DNA of 64,000 nucleotides, taken from positions 186,001-250,000 of the forward strand of contig JALUXC010000003.1 in NCBI GenBank assembly GCA_027019165.1, written 5' to 3'. Source of the DNA: Pseudophaeobacter sp. Lineage in GTDB: Bacteria; Pseudomonadota; Alphaproteobacteria; Rhodobacterales; Rhodobacteraceae. The stretch's first letter is position 1. Every line of letters starts with the position of its first letter. Below, in pieces: positions 1 through 8,575 of this stretch. The notes beneath the pieces were generated by a model. That model was not told the origin of the DNA, did no database searches, and saw only the letters and a program-made list of their open reading frames with translations. Made by a program: the position numbers and the translations under genes.

Positions 1-107
1 GCGATTACTGGGTGGTGGTCACCGCCTGCGGCGCGCGCCTTTGGCTGTTCTTTGCTCATGGCGCGGCGCTGTCGCGCGGTTGGTTTTGTCACGGCAGTTT
101 CGCCTGA
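1..107 (+). CDS. 3' end of a probable ImuB (Y-family polymerase-like) gene, truncated by the window edge
   Basis: An open frame enters from the left edge (complete codons from position 3) and stops at TGA 105-107. It encodes about 34 residues, beginning DYWVVVTACGARLWLF and ending GWFCHGSFA. A DYW start followed by an aromatic R-x-WLF segment and a W-F-x-H-G-x-F-A end is how many ImuB proteins of the ImuA-ImuB-DnaE2 mutasome finish. ImuB is a catalytically inactive Y-family polymerase homologue in SOS mutagenesis. Only the tail is visible, so the name is inference. No other frame gives a convincing alternative. Confidence 0.4.
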   Translation, partial: DYWVVVTACGARLWLFFAHGAALSRGWFCHGSFA

Positions 108-195
108 ACGGCTTGGGGCGAGATGCGCGAACCCTTCGCTCTGTGGCGAAGTCTTTGTCCTATGGGGCGCGGTCAACAGGGGCTAGTATTGGCGC

Positions 196-939
196 ATGAC
201 CGCATCGCATCCGCACAGACCGCCGCGCACCCCGCGCTTTGACATTCTTGGGCAGGCCATTGGCGATGCCAGCCGTACTCGTATGCTGTGTGAGTTGATG
301 GAGGGGCGGGCCTTTACCAACAAGGAACTCGCCTCTGCCGCCGGGATCACGCCGCAGACCGCCACCGCGCATCTGCGCCTGTTGTGCGATGCGGGGCTGG
401 TCGTGGCCGAAAAGCGCGGACGCTGCGTCTATCACCGGCTGGCAGGGCCCGAGGTGGCACAGGCGCTGGAGCAGCTTGCAGCTATCGCTCCGATGGACAG
501 CCTTTACTTGGCGCAGCGTCGCAAGGCGGGCGGATTGGCCGAGGTGCGCAGTTGTTATGATCATTTGGCCGGCCCTTTGGCTGTAGCGATGACAGAGGCC
601 TTTTTGAACAAGGGCATGCTGGTCGAGCGGGACGGCGGGTTTCATGCCGCTCCCTCCGCCGTGTGGGAGCCGCTTGGTGTCAGTCTGCCCGATCCAGACA
701 CAGCCCGTCGCCAGCCCTTTGCACGCCCCTGCCTCGACTGGACCGAACGGCGCCTGCATGTGGCGGGGCCACTGGGGCGGCAGCTTTTGACCCATGCGCT
801 GGAGCGCGGCTGGATGCAGCGTTGCCAGCACAAGCGCGGCCTGACCCTGACCGCGCCGGGGCGGATGGCGCTGGAGCAGATCCTTGGATTGCAGATGTCC
901 GAGATCGGCAGCGGAGTACAGCAGCAGAGCCCTGCCTGA
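196..939 (+). CDS. ArsR-type winged-helix transcriptional regulator with C-terminal extension
   Basis: The 247-residue protein has an ArsR-type winged helix at about residues 15-80: DILGQAIGDASRTRML, then the TNKELASAAGITPQTATAHL recognition region, then a basic wing EKRGRCVYHRL. The metal-binding CVC motif of classical ArsR sensors is absent, so metal sensing is not supported. Residues 110-240 form an extension (YDHLAGPLAVAMTEAFL and following) seen in long ArsR homologues, probably for ligand binding or dimerization. The ATG lies about 90 bases after the upstream gene's stop. The target is unknown, and the gene stands alone before a DUF2794 gene. Confidence 0.8.
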   Translation: MTASHPHRPPRTPRFDILGQAIGDASRTRMLCELMEGRAFTNKELASAAGITPQTATAHLRLLCDAGLVVAEKRGRCVYHRLAGPEVAQALEQLAAIAPMDSLYLAQRRKAGGLAEVRSCYDHLAGPLAVAMTEAFLNKGMLVERDGGFHAAPSAVWEPLGVSLPDPDTARRQPFARPCLDWTERRLHVAGPLGRQLLTHALERGWMQRCQHKRGLTLTAPGRMALEQILGLQMSEIGSGVQQQSPA

Positions 940-1018
940 ACATCCAGGTTCGCAAAGCCAAAAGGAAACGGAGGCCGAAACCGCTTGATTCACGCGCGGT
1001 TTGGCGCGACCTTGGGGC

Positions 1019-1363
1019 ATGACTTTTCAAAGCAGCGCGTCCTTCCCCGGCTCTGGTATCCCCGAACAGGTTTCATTCGACCGCAAGGAATTGTCGGTCA
1101 TCCTCTCCCTATACGGTCGCATGGTCGCCGCAGGGGAGTGGCGGGACTACGGCATTTCCTCGTTGCGGGATCTGGCGGTGTTCTCGGTCTTTCGCCGCAC
1201 CGCTGAACATCCGCTTTACCGGATCGAAAAACACCCCAAGCTGCGCAATCGGCAGGGGCAGTATTCGGTTGTCGGCATGGATGGGCAGATCCTGAAGCGC
1301 GGACATGATCTCAGGACCGTGTTGCGCGTGCTGGAACGCAAGCTGATCCGCGCGGTCGAATAA
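1019..1363 (+). CDS. DUF2794 family protein
   Basis: A 114-residue protein that I recognise as the DUF2794 family, a small conserved protein of alphaproteobacteria with no established function. The typical core FDRKELSVILSLYGRMVAAG and a second block around HPLYRIEKHPKLRNRQGQY are visible. The frame is open further upstream, but the ATG at 1019 gives the usual family length and a start MTFQSSASF. No signal peptide or membrane segment is seen. It converges with the NlpC/P60 gene, with only about 10 bases between the two stops. Confidence 0.8.
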   Translation: MTFQSSASFPGSGIPEQVSFDRKELSVILSLYGRMVAAGEWRDYGISSLRDLAVFSVFRRTAEHPLYRIEKHPKLRNRQGQYSVVGMDGQILKRGHDLRTVLRVLERKLIRAVE

Positions 1364-1372
1364 CGCGGCACG

Positions 1373-2116
1373 TCAGCCAAGCCGTTTATGCGCCGTCACA
1401 GGCCCGTCGCCCTGAGCAGCGATGCGTTTGATTGCTGCCTCGAGCGGTTCGATTGCCACCGCCATATGATGCACGTTTGCATGGATGATGCTGCCCGGAT
1501 CACGCACCAGTGCCACATGGCCTTTCCAGAACAACAGATCGCCGCGGTCATAGCCGCTGGCTGCGGGCGCGGGGCTGCCAAGTGCCAGCTCCTGCGGGCC
1601 ACTGTCGCCGGGGCAGGGGATACCACAGGCCAGCAGCGCTGCCTGCACCAGCCCCGAACAATCGATGCCAAAGCGGCTGTTGCCGCCCCAAAGGTAGGGC
1701 GTTCCCAGAAACTTCTCGGCGACCTCCAGCGGGTCACTTAAAAGCGTGCCGGTGGGGCACAGATGCGTCTTTGGGATATGGCCCAGCTCGGTCTCGGCAA
1801 AGCGTTCAGTCTCAGCCTTGACCTGCACCCTGCTGCCAAAGCTGAGCGTGCACATATCGCGGGATTTGAAATCGGCCTCTGTGTAGGCGTGGGTGGCCGG
1901 AGCGCTGACCCAGTGGGTGGTTTCAAGCGGTGCATCCAGTGCCGATGCCTGCAGATGGCCGATGTAACCGTCCTTGGCGGCCCGAACTTTCGCCCAGCCC
2001 TCATTCCTGCTCAGAACCTCGACCGCCTCACCGTACACCAACTGGCGCTCGCGCGGCCCATTCGGCGCGCGCAACAGGTCCACGACGGGGCGATTGATCC
2101 GGGCACTCGAGCTCAT
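1373..2116 (-). CDS. NlpC/P60 family peptidase with N-terminal SH3-like region
   Basis: The 247-residue protein has bacterial SH3-like segments at about residues 5-120 and an NlpC/P60 cysteine peptidase domain from about 125. The catalytic Cys153 sits in FGIDCSGLVQAAL and the His200 candidate in WKGHVALV, preceded by the substrate-loop sequence GTPYLWGGNSRFG. Family members cut gamma-D-glutamyl-diamino acid bonds of peptidoglycan stem peptides. There is no obvious signal peptide, so it may act on cytoplasmic, recycled muropeptides. Its ATG overlaps the stop of the upstream M17 aminopeptidase (ATGA), which implies translational coupling of two peptide-degrading enzymes. Confidence 0.88.
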   Translation of the reverse strand: MSSSARINRPVVDLLRAPNGPRERQLVYGEAVEVLSRNEGWAKVRAAKDGYIGHLQASALDAPLETTHWVSAPATHAYTEADFKSRDMCTLSFGSRVQVKAETERFAETELGHIPKTHLCPTGTLLSDPLEVAEKFLGTPYLWGGNSRFGIDCSGLVQAALLACGIPCPGDSGPQELALGSPAPAASGYDRGDLLFWKGHVALVRDPGSIIHANVHHMAVAIEPLEAAIKRIAAQGDGPVTAHKRLG

Positions 2117-3513
2117 AGGTTCAGCAGCTCCGGCAGGGCGGCAAAGATCGCCCGTGCCCCCTGACCGACGCCGCCTTTGGGGCGGGCCGGGGCGGCGCTG
2201 GGGGTCCAGCCGTAGATGTCGAAATGCATGTAGCGCGCATCGCCCGCAAACCGGCGCAGGAACAGCGCGGCGGTGATCGAGCCTGCAAAGCCGCCCGAGG
2301 GCGCATTGTCGAGATCGGCAATGCCCGGCTCTATCATCGCTTCATATGGGTCGTGAAAAGGCATCCGCCAAACCGGGTCGGCCATTTCTGCGGCGCCGCT
2401 AGTAATGGCGGCGGCGTCCGAATCGGATCCGGCATAAAAGGGCGCCAGATCCGGCCCCACTGCCACCCGCGCGGCCCCGGTGAGCGTCGCCATTGAGATC
2501 AGCAGATCCGGGTTGTCTTCCTCGGCCAGCGCAAGGGCATCGGCCAGCACCAGACGCCCCTCGGCGTCGGTGTTGTTGATCTCCACCGTCAGCCCCTTGC
2601 GCGAGGTCAGGATATCGCCGGGGCGGAAGGCATTGCCTGCTACGGCATTCTCAACCGCTGGAATCAGCACGCGCAGCTGCACGGGCAGACCCGCAGCCAT
2701 GATCATCCGCGCCAGTCCCAGTACCGTGGCCGAGCCGCCCATATCCTTTTTCATTAGGCCCATGCTGCTGCCGGGTTTGAGGTTCAGCCCGCCGGTGTCG
2801 AAGCAGACGCCTTTGCCCACCAGCGTCAGTTTCGGCCCCTTGTCGCCCCAGCGCATATCGATGAGGCGCGGGCGGGCTTCAGCGGCGCGGCCGACCGCGT
2901 GGATCATGGGCAGGTTCTGCGTCAGAAGGTCGTCATCCAGCGTCACTTCGGTAGTGGCACCGAACTCTTGCGCCAAGCCTTCGGCGGCGGCCTGCAACTG
3001 CTCCGGCCCCATATCGGCGGCGGGTGTGTTGATCAGGTCGCGAGTCAGGCATTCGGCGGCAACCAGCGATTCGACCGCTGTCGCATCGATCCCCTCAGGA
3101 GCGACTAGGGCAGCGCCTGCCCCTTTGGCCTCTTTGTAGCGATCAAAGCTGTAAGCGGTCATCAGCCAGCCAAAGCACTCTTGCGCCAGCATATCCTGAG
3201 GGATGGCATTGTCCCCCGCCGTTTCGGCCAGCTTGTAGGTGCCTTGCGGCAGCTTGCTGGCCCCGGCGGCCAGAGCAAACCGCTGGCGCAGGCGCTGGGC
3301 CGCCGTGCCATAGCCGACAAGCGCCAAAACCGGCGCTGATCCTTCAGCGCCGGGCACCAATAGCATTTGTCCGATGGAACCTTTGAACCCGTTTGTCTCG
3401 ACCCAGCGCACGACATGGGGCGGCTGGCTCTTCAGCCAGTCGTCAAACGAAACCTGATCTATGACACAAACGGAAATCGTAAAATCGCAAGGCGCGGCAA
3501 AAACGGGGGGCAT
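2113..3513 (-). CDS. M17 leucyl aminopeptidase family protein
   Basis: The 466-residue enzyme is of the two-metal cytosolic M17 aminopeptidase family, which removes N-terminal residues from peptides. The metal-binding and active-site blocks VGKGVCFDTGGLNLKPG and NNTDAEGRLVLADAL (the NTDAEGRL signature) are intact in the C-terminal catalytic half. The N-terminal half is the variable regulatory domain. I chose the ATG at 3513 (MPPVFAAP), which has a GGAG about 7 bases upstream, over an open codon 18 bases earlier. It overlaps the following NlpC/P60 gene by 4 bases. The pair probably handles peptide and cell-wall peptide turnover. Confidence 0.9.
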   Translation of the reverse strand: MPPVFAAPCDFTISVCVIDQVSFDDWLKSQPPHVVRWVETNGFKGSIGQMLLVPGAEGSAPVLALVGYGTAAQRLRQRFALAAGASKLPQGTYKLAETAGDNAIPQDMLAQECFGWLMTAYSFDRYKEAKGAGAALVAPEGIDATAVESLVAAECLTRDLINTPAADMGPEQLQAAAEGLAQEFGATTEVTLDDDLLTQNLPMIHAVGRAAEARPRLIDMRWGDKGPKLTLVGKGVCFDTGGLNLKPGSSMGLMKKDMGGSATVLGLARMIMAAGLPVQLRVLIPAVENAVAGNAFRPGDILTSRKGLTVEINNTDAEGRLVLADALALAEEDNPDLLISMATLTGAARVAVGPDLAPFYAGSDSDAAAITSGAAEMADPVWRMPFHDPYEAMIEPGIADLDNAPSGGFAGSITAALFLRRFAGDARYMHFDIYGWTPSAAPARPKGGVGQGARAIFAALPELLNL

Positions 3514-3655
3514 CCAGATACTCCAGAACATGGGGGCGTATTTGCCACCAGAGTATCTGCCTCCACGGTGCCTGCAAGCCCTGCTTACACACCAGAAAAC
3601 ACGCAGATTTCGCTATGGGGGTACGTCTCGGTCCGGGCTGTCCCGGATTGACCGG

Positions 3656-4015
3656 TCAGATGGAGAGGTCTTGTTGCTCCCACACCGCCATCAGCGAGCG
3701 TTCGCCCACGCGCAAAAGCCGGAACACGGTCGCCGCGATGGCGGGCGCATCCTTGCTGTCGATCGCGCCCGTGACATCCTGAGCGATGGAGGCCATCGCC
3801 GTCATGCCGATCTGATCCGCGATCGCGATCAGGGAACGCGCGTTCTTGCGCAGGTTTTCCATATCATCCTGGCGCCACAATCGCTCACAATGCGACAGGC
3901 GGACAGCCAGTTCTTCTATTGCACGGCAGACGACATCCTCGGCTCCGGTTTCGCCCAGCTGTGAGTACAGCTCGGAGAGTTTTCCCGGATCCAGGTGCAC
4001 GTTCTCCTTGTGCAT
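3656..4015 (-). CDS. Small all-helical conserved hypothetical protein, possibly Hpt-like
   Basis: About 119 residues from ATG 4015 (MHKENVHLDPGKLSELYSQL). The frame also has an in-frame GTG at 4045 that would add 10 residues. The sequence is rich in amphipathic helices (ERLWRQDDMENLRKNARSLIAIADQIGM, then AATVFRLLRVGERSLM), reminiscent of a histidine phosphotransfer helical bundle. The canonical HxxKG phospho-site is not visible, so I do not claim that role. No signal peptide or membrane segment is seen. It is divergent from the carbonic anhydrase gene. A TATAAT hexamer just upstream of ATG 4015 favours the shorter start. Confidence 0.6.
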   Translation of the reverse strand: MHKENVHLDPGKLSELYSQLGETGAEDVVCRAIEELAVRLSHCERLWRQDDMENLRKNARSLIAIADQIGMTAMASIAQDVTGAIDSKDAPAIAATVFRLLRVGERSLMAVWEQQDLSI

Positions 4016-4050
4016 GACAGTGATTATATTAGCCACCACATTCACCCCAA
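4015..4050 (-). promoter_or_regulatory. Candidate promoter, possibly giving a leaderless mRNA
   Basis: On the minus strand TTGGGG, a 16-base spacer and TATAAT (4023-4028) precede ATG 4015 by only 7 bases. A start 7-8 bases after the -10 would fall at the A of the ATG, so the transcript could be leaderless. The -10 is a perfect consensus; the -35 matches only partly. Confidence 0.4.
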
Positions 4051-4191
4051 TTCATTATGCCCCCACGGCACGATGCCCAACTTGCACCTCACAGGTTGTC
4101 AAAAGGTTTCCGCGCGGGTGTCCAAATCGCTCGAATTTACCGACAATGCAGGCTATCAGCTTTCCCAAGCTCAATTCAGGGAATGCTCTAC

Positions 4192-4842
4192 ATGCAATAT
4201 GCCAAACCACTGCCCGGGTATCTGGTGACACGCTATCATGGCTGGAAGGCGACCTCCTATCAGGAGAACCAGGGCTGGTACCGGCGTCTGGCAAGTGAAG
4301 GCCAGCGCCCGCGGGCCATGGTGATTTCCTGCTGTGACAGCCGGGTGCATGTGACCTCCATATTTGGCGCGGATCAGGGCGAGTTTTTCATCCACCGCAA
4401 TATTGCTAACCTGGTGCCGCCCTATGCGCCCGACGGCGATCACCACGGCACCAGTGCCACGGTTGAATATGCGGTGACGGTTCTGAAGGTCGCGCATCTG
4501 ATCGTGCTGGGGCATTCGCAATGTGGCGGAGTGCAGGGCTGCATCGACATGTGCAAAGGTCAGGCCCCTGCGCTTGAAGAGAAAAGCAGCTTTGTCGGGC
4601 GCTGGATGGATATCCTGAAACCCAAGTTCTCATCCGTGGCAGAAATCGAAGATCCCGAGGCTCAGGCCCGCCAGTTCGAACGTCAGGCGGTTGTGGCCTC
4701 GCTGGAGAATCTGATGACCTTTCCCTTTATCGAAAGCGCCGTGAAAGAAGGCGCCCTGAGCCTGCATGGCCTGTGGACGGATATCGGAGAGGGCGGTCTG
4801 GAATGTTATGACCCCAAATCGGGCGCCTTCCAGCAGGTCTAG
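4192..4842 (+). CDS. Beta-class carbonic anhydrase
   Basis: The 216-residue protein catalyses reversible CO2 hydration. Beta-class zinc ligands are visible: Cys47, Asp49 and Arg51 in SCCDSR, and His108/Cys111 in GHSQCGG. The frame is open back to 4057, but ATG 4192 is preceded by AGGGA (4178-4182) at a 9-base spacing and gives the family-like start MQYAKPLPGYLV, whereas ATG 4183 abuts the same AGGGA. It converges with the DUF3095 gene and their stop codons overlap (CTAG, 4839-4842). Bicarbonate supply for carboxylases or pH control is the likely cytoplasmic role. Confidence 0.92.
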   Translation: MQYAKPLPGYLVTRYHGWKATSYQENQGWYRRLASEGQRPRAMVISCCDSRVHVTSIFGADQGEFFIHRNIANLVPPYAPDGDHHGTSATVEYAVTVLKVAHLIVLGHSQCGGVQGCIDMCKGQAPALEEKSSFVGRWMDILKPKFSSVAEIEDPEAQARQFERQAVVASLENLMTFPFIESAVKEGALSLHGLWTDIGEGGLECYDPKSGAFQQV

Positions 4843-6008
4843 GCAGTCTGGGCAGCGGCGGCACTCGCACGGCGTTGCAGATCGGCCGCAGCCCGCGTGT
4901 AGCCGCCCGAAGCGCCATCGACGAAATGCACGTGATCGTCGCGCATGGCTGAGGGGACGATACAGGTAACCATGGCGGCATCCTGCTCATGCAGGCCATA
5001 GCGAATCTCTCCGGCGGCTTCGGCCTGTTCAAGAAGCCCTGTAATCTGATCCCGGACCTTGGTGCTGCAATCCACGGTCATCTTGAGCCCGTCATCGAAT
5101 TTGCGAAAATCGGAATTGGCGCTGATGACCGACCGGTAATGCGCCGGGTCAAATCCGCCTGTGGGTTTGCCGCGGCCGAACAGGAGCCCCGCTATGGCCG
5201 ATCCGGCGATCAACCACAGAGCGCGCAAAGCCATAGGAAGCCGACCGCGTGTCAGGCGGGCCTCAATCATCAATCCCGGTGGCGGGTAACGTAGCCGGGG
5301 GCCGGATTGCGGAACAGGATGTCCGCCGTCTTTGAGCTGCGCTGTCAGCGCCAGCAGTTGCGTTGCAAGTTCTGCAAAGCGTTTTGGATCGCCATCCTGT
5401 GCGGGCAGGACAACCAGAGAAAGGATGAGTCCGTTGCGGGCAGGGGTACCGTCCCATCGGCAGGAAAGGCCAGTCAAATCCGGTGGCGCCGAATCCTGTG
5501 CAGGGGCCACGGCGTAATCCCCCGCTTTCATCTGCCGTTCGGCCCAGGACAGGCCGCCACCCGAGAACATCGCGTAGTCTGCGTCCTTTGAAACCGCATA
5601 GCGCGCAACCCTCACGTCCAGGCCTTCGGCGCGGATACGTTCGATCGGCATCTGCGCAGCCCGCAAAGAAATATCGAATTCCCGCAGAACCCACTCACGC
5701 AACCGGGCCAGCGTATCCCGGGCGGTCTTTGCTTTTTCAGGGGGGACAGCAAAAGAGGCGCCATCGCCACCGAAACTATAGGGAAAGCGGGTGTTCTCGA
5801 GGGCATTCATCATTGCAGCGATGACCGAGGCGCCCACCATGTTGACCGTCTTGTACCGGCCGGCCGCCACCAGCTCTGTGGAAGATACGATATCGGTGCA
5901 GCATATCACCCATCCATCCGGCAATGGGACAAAGGCATCCGACCGCGTGAGATCGGAGAACGCACGCTGCTTTGGCAGACGTTCGTAGAACTCGGGAAGC
6001 TTTGCCAT
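4839..6008 (-). CDS. DUF3095 family protein, class III nucleotide cyclase homologue
   Basis: The 389-residue protein matches the DUF3095 family, remotely related to class III adenylate/guanylate cyclases. Near the N-terminus, CTDIVSSTELVAAGRYK (Asp39) resembles the first metal-binding loop of cyclases, and YSFGGDGASFAVP (Asp82) resembles the second metal-site hairpin. A hydrophobic stretch near residues 258-280 (ALWLIAGSAIAGLLFG) may anchor it to the membrane, followed by a second alpha/beta domain. Catalytic activity is unproven for the family. ATG 6008 is preferred to an upstream TTG. It is divergent from an MFS gene and convergent with the carbonic anhydrase. Confidence 0.75.
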   Translation of the reverse strand: MAKLPEFYERLPKQRAFSDLTRSDAFVPLPDGWVICCTDIVSSTELVAAGRYKTVNMVGASVIAAMMNALENTRFPYSFGGDGASFAVPPEKAKTARDTLARLREWVLREFDISLRAAQMPIERIRAEGLDVRVARYAVSKDADYAMFSGGGLSWAERQMKAGDYAVAPAQDSAPPDLTGLSCRWDGTPARNGLILSLVVLPAQDGDPKRFAELATQLLALTAQLKDGGHPVPQSGPRLRYPPPGLMIEARLTRGRLPMALRALWLIAGSAIAGLLFGRGKPTGGFDPAHYRSVISANSDFRKFDDGLKMTVDCSTKVRDQITGLLEQAEAAGEIRYGLHEQDAAMVTCIVPSAMRDDHVHFVDGASGGYTRAAADLQRRASAAAAQTA

Positions 6009-6138
6009 CAATGCGGATACCCATCTTGAAATGCGATTTGCTATTGAACTGTGGCGTTCGACTGATCATGCAAGCTGTGAGGTGCAGTTTTGTCGTTCAT
6101 CTTCTGATGACGTTGCGCAATTTCGGAGGAGGGAGTGA

Positions 6139-7314
6139 ATGCAGGCAGGTCTGATCTTGCTGTGTCTGGCCTATGTGCTGAGTCAGTTCTTTCGCGCTTT
6201 TCTGGCAGTTCTGGCCCCGGTTCTGGCCAAGGATATTGGTGCCGGGGCTGATGACCTCGCTTTTGCCTCGGGCATGTGGTTCCTGGCTTTTGCAGCGCTG
6301 CAGCTTCCGGTGGGCTGGGCGCTGGATCGCATCGGGCCTCGCCGCAGCGCGGCCGTGCTGTTGCTGCTGGGCGGTGGTGGAGGCGCCTTGGTGTTTGCCC
6401 TGGCGAGCGCGCCCGGTCACATTGCAGTTGCCATGTTCCTGATTGGGATTGGCTGTTCTCCGGTTCTGATGGCGTCTTACTATATCTTTGCGCGCAATTA
6501 CCCTCCTACACGGTTCGCCACTCTGGCGGCGCTGATGCTGGGCGTTGGTTCGGCCGGGAATCTGGTTGCCTCTTACCCAACGGCGCTGGCGGTCGAGCTG
6601 GTTGGCTGGCGGGCCACTCTGGCTGGGCTGGCGGTTATCTCTGCATCTGTGGCTGCAGGTCTCTGGCTGACGGTCAAGGACCCGCCTCATATCGGCGCCG
6701 AGCTGAAAGGCTCAGTGCTTGATCTTCTGAAATTGCCGGTGCTGTGGGCGATCTTTCCCATCATGCTGGTCAGCTACGCGCCGGTTGCAGCCATCAGGGG
6801 GCTTTGGATTGGTCCCTATTTTGCCCAAGTGCACGGATTGAGCACCAGCCAGATTGGTCTTGTGACTCTGGTCATGGGGACGGCAATGATCCTTGGCACC
6901 TTTGCCTATGGTCCTCTTGACCGCGTTCTGGGCACCCGCAAATGGTTGATCTGGGGGGGCAGCATGGTGGTGGTTGCGTTTTTGGGGGCGCTTATCCTGT
7001 GGCCGCAGGCGCCGGTCTGGGTTCCGATTGCAATGATGGCAGGCATCGGGTTCTTTGGCGCCTCCTTTCCTGTCGTGATCGCTCATGGCCGCGCCTTTGT
7101 GCCGCCGCATCTGGTGGGGCGGGGGGTGACGCTTTTGAACTTCTTCGGCATCGGAGGCGTTGGACTGATGCAGTTTGCCAGCGGGCGCATTCATGCGCAG
7201 ATGGCCGGGGCAGTCGATCCGGCTGCGCCTTATGTCGCGCTTTTTGCGTTCTTTGCGGCGACGCTTCTGATCGGCTGTCTCATCTACCTCTTCAGCCGCG
7301 ATAGCCTTGACTGA
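6139..7314 (+). CDS. MFS transporter
   Basis: The 391-residue integral membrane protein has about twelve hydrophobic segments and the MFS signature between TM2 and TM3 (GWALDRIGPRRSAAV, the G-x-x-x-D-R-x-G-x-R-R pattern). A central cytoplasmic loop around residues 175-195 (VKDPPHIGAELKG) separates the two six-helix halves. GGAGGAGGGAG immediately precedes ATG 6139. The substrate cannot be read from the sequence; the resemblance is to small-solute/drug-type permeases. It is divergent from the DUF3095 gene and about 100 bases before asd, probably as a separate unit. Confidence 0.85.
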   Translation: MQAGLILLCLAYVLSQFFRAFLAVLAPVLAKDIGAGADDLAFASGMWFLAFAALQLPVGWALDRIGPRRSAAVLLLLGGGGGALVFALASAPGHIAVAMFLIGIGCSPVLMASYYIFARNYPPTRFATLAALMLGVGSAGNLVASYPTALAVELVGWRATLAGLAVISASVAAGLWLTVKDPPHIGAELKGSVLDLLKLPVLWAIFPIMLVSYAPVAAIRGLWIGPYFAQVHGLSTSQIGLVTLVMGTAMILGTFAYGPLDRVLGTRKWLIWGGSMVVVAFLGALILWPQAPVWVPIAMMAGIGFFGASFPVVIAHGRAFVPPHLVGRGVTLLNFFGIGGVGLMQFASGRIHAQMAGAVDPAAPYVALFAFFAATLLIGCLIYLFSRDSLD

Positions 7315-7410
7315 CTTGGGCCTGTCATACGCAGACCCTTTAAATCCTGCGTCAATCCCTATATGACACCGCAGCCGGCCACGAGGCCGGGCAAAACTGG
7401 AGAAACGATT

Positions 7411-8433
7411 ATGGGTTATCGCGTCGTCATCGCGGGTGCCACGGGTAACGTGGGCCGCGAAATGCTGAACATTCTGGCTGAGCGCCAGTTCCCTGCGGAT
7501 GAGGTTGCCGTTCTGGCCAGCCGTAAATCCCTGGGTACCGAAGTCACATTCGGCGACAAGACCCTCACGACCCAGGATCTGGACACATTCGATTTCACCG
7601 GCTGGGACATGGCGCTGTTCGCCATCGGCTCGGACGCGACCAAGAAATATGCGCCCAAGGCGGCTGCAGCGGGTTGCGTGGTGATCGATAACTCTTCGCT
7701 TTATCGCTACGATCCGGAGATTCCGCTGATTGTTCCGGAAGTGAACCCCGAGGCGGTGCATGGTTATGCCAAGAAGAACATCATCGCCAACCCGAACTGT
7801 TCGACCGCGCAGATGGTCGTGGCGCTGAAGCCGCTGCATGACCGCGCCAAGATCAAGCGCGTCGTGGTCAGCACCTATCAGTCGGTGTCGGGCTCGGGCA
7901 AGGATGCCATCGATGAGCTGTGGGATCAGACCAAGGCCGTCTACAACCCCACGCAGGATGTTCCGCCAAAGGTCTACACCAAGCAGATCGCCTTCAACGT
8001 CATTCCGCATATCGACGTCTTCATGGAAGATGGCTCGACCAAGGAAGAGTGGAAGATGGTCGCCGAGACCAAGAAGATCGTCGACCCCGCCATCAAGGTC
8101 ACCGCGACCTGCGTGCGCGTGCCGGTCTTTGTTGGCCACTCCGAATCGATCAACATCGAGTTCGAAGATCATCTCGATGAAGACGAAGCCCGCGACATCC
8201 TGCGCGAGGCGCCGGGCATCATGGTGATCGACAAGCGCGAAGACGGTGGCTACGTGACGCCGGTGGAATGTGTCGGCGACTACGCCACCTTCATCAGCCG
8301 GATCCGTCAGGACAGCACCATCGACAATGGTCTGAACCTGTGGTGCGTCAGTGACAACTTGCGTAAAGGCGCTGCGCTGAACGCCGTTCAGATCGCCGAA
8401 CTCCTGGGCCGTGAGGTCTTGAAAAAGGGGTAA
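7411..8433 (+). CDS. asd: Aspartate-semialdehyde dehydrogenase
   Basis: The 340-residue enzyme makes aspartate semialdehyde from aspartyl phosphate with NADPH, the branch point to lysine/diaminopimelate, threonine and methionine. The N-terminal Rossmann motif VIAGATGNVGREML and the catalytic Cys130 in ANPNCSTAQM are present, and a GHSESINIEF block carries the downstream catalytic His. Although the frame opens at 7363, ATG 7411 is chosen because GGAGAAA lies 7-8 bases upstream and the Rossmann strand begins immediately. A strong hairpin terminator follows 36 bases after the stop. Confidence 0.97.
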   Translation: MGYRVVIAGATGNVGREMLNILAERQFPADEVAVLASRKSLGTEVTFGDKTLTTQDLDTFDFTGWDMALFAIGSDATKKYAPKAAAAGCVVIDNSSLYRYDPEIPLIVPEVNPEAVHGYAKKNIIANPNCSTAQMVVALKPLHDRAKIKRVVVSTYQSVSGSGKDAIDELWDQTKAVYNPTQDVPPKVYTKQIAFNVIPHIDVFMEDGSTKEEWKMVAETKKIVDPAIKVTATCVRVPVFVGHSESINIEFEDHLDEDEARDILREAPGIMVIDKREDGGYVTPVECVGDYATFISRIRQDSTIDNGLNLWCVSDNLRKGAALNAVQIAELLGREVLKKG

Positions 8434-8468
8434 GTTGCCGCGCAACTTGCACCAAATACCAATAAAAC

Positions 8469-8496
8469 TGGGGCCATTTCGCAAGAAGTGGCCCCA
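8469..8496 (+). terminator. Rho-independent-type terminator after asd
   Basis: A 12-bp stem with one G-U pair, TGGGGCCATTTC against GAAGTGGCCCCA, is closed by the GNRA-type tetraloop GCAA and followed by TTTGCGTTTCC. It lies just after the asd stop. Confidence 0.8.
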
Positions 8497-8575
8497 TTTG
8501 CGTTTCCGGCGGCCCCATTCTGGTCACAAACAAGCTCATGCTTGGACGGGCCAGATACAAAACGAGGAACGCGCC

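Noticed and set aside
4057-4191. Longer N-terminus of the carbonic anhydrase from 4057
   Set aside because: The extra residues do not resemble the family, and AGGGA is spaced correctly only for ATG 4192.
6712-8484. A 590-codon open frame on the minus strand opposite the MFS gene and asd
   Set aside because: It lies antisense to two well-supported genes, its translation is rich in Arg, His, Gln and Asp with no family pattern, and long antisense frames are expected in GC-rich coding DNA.
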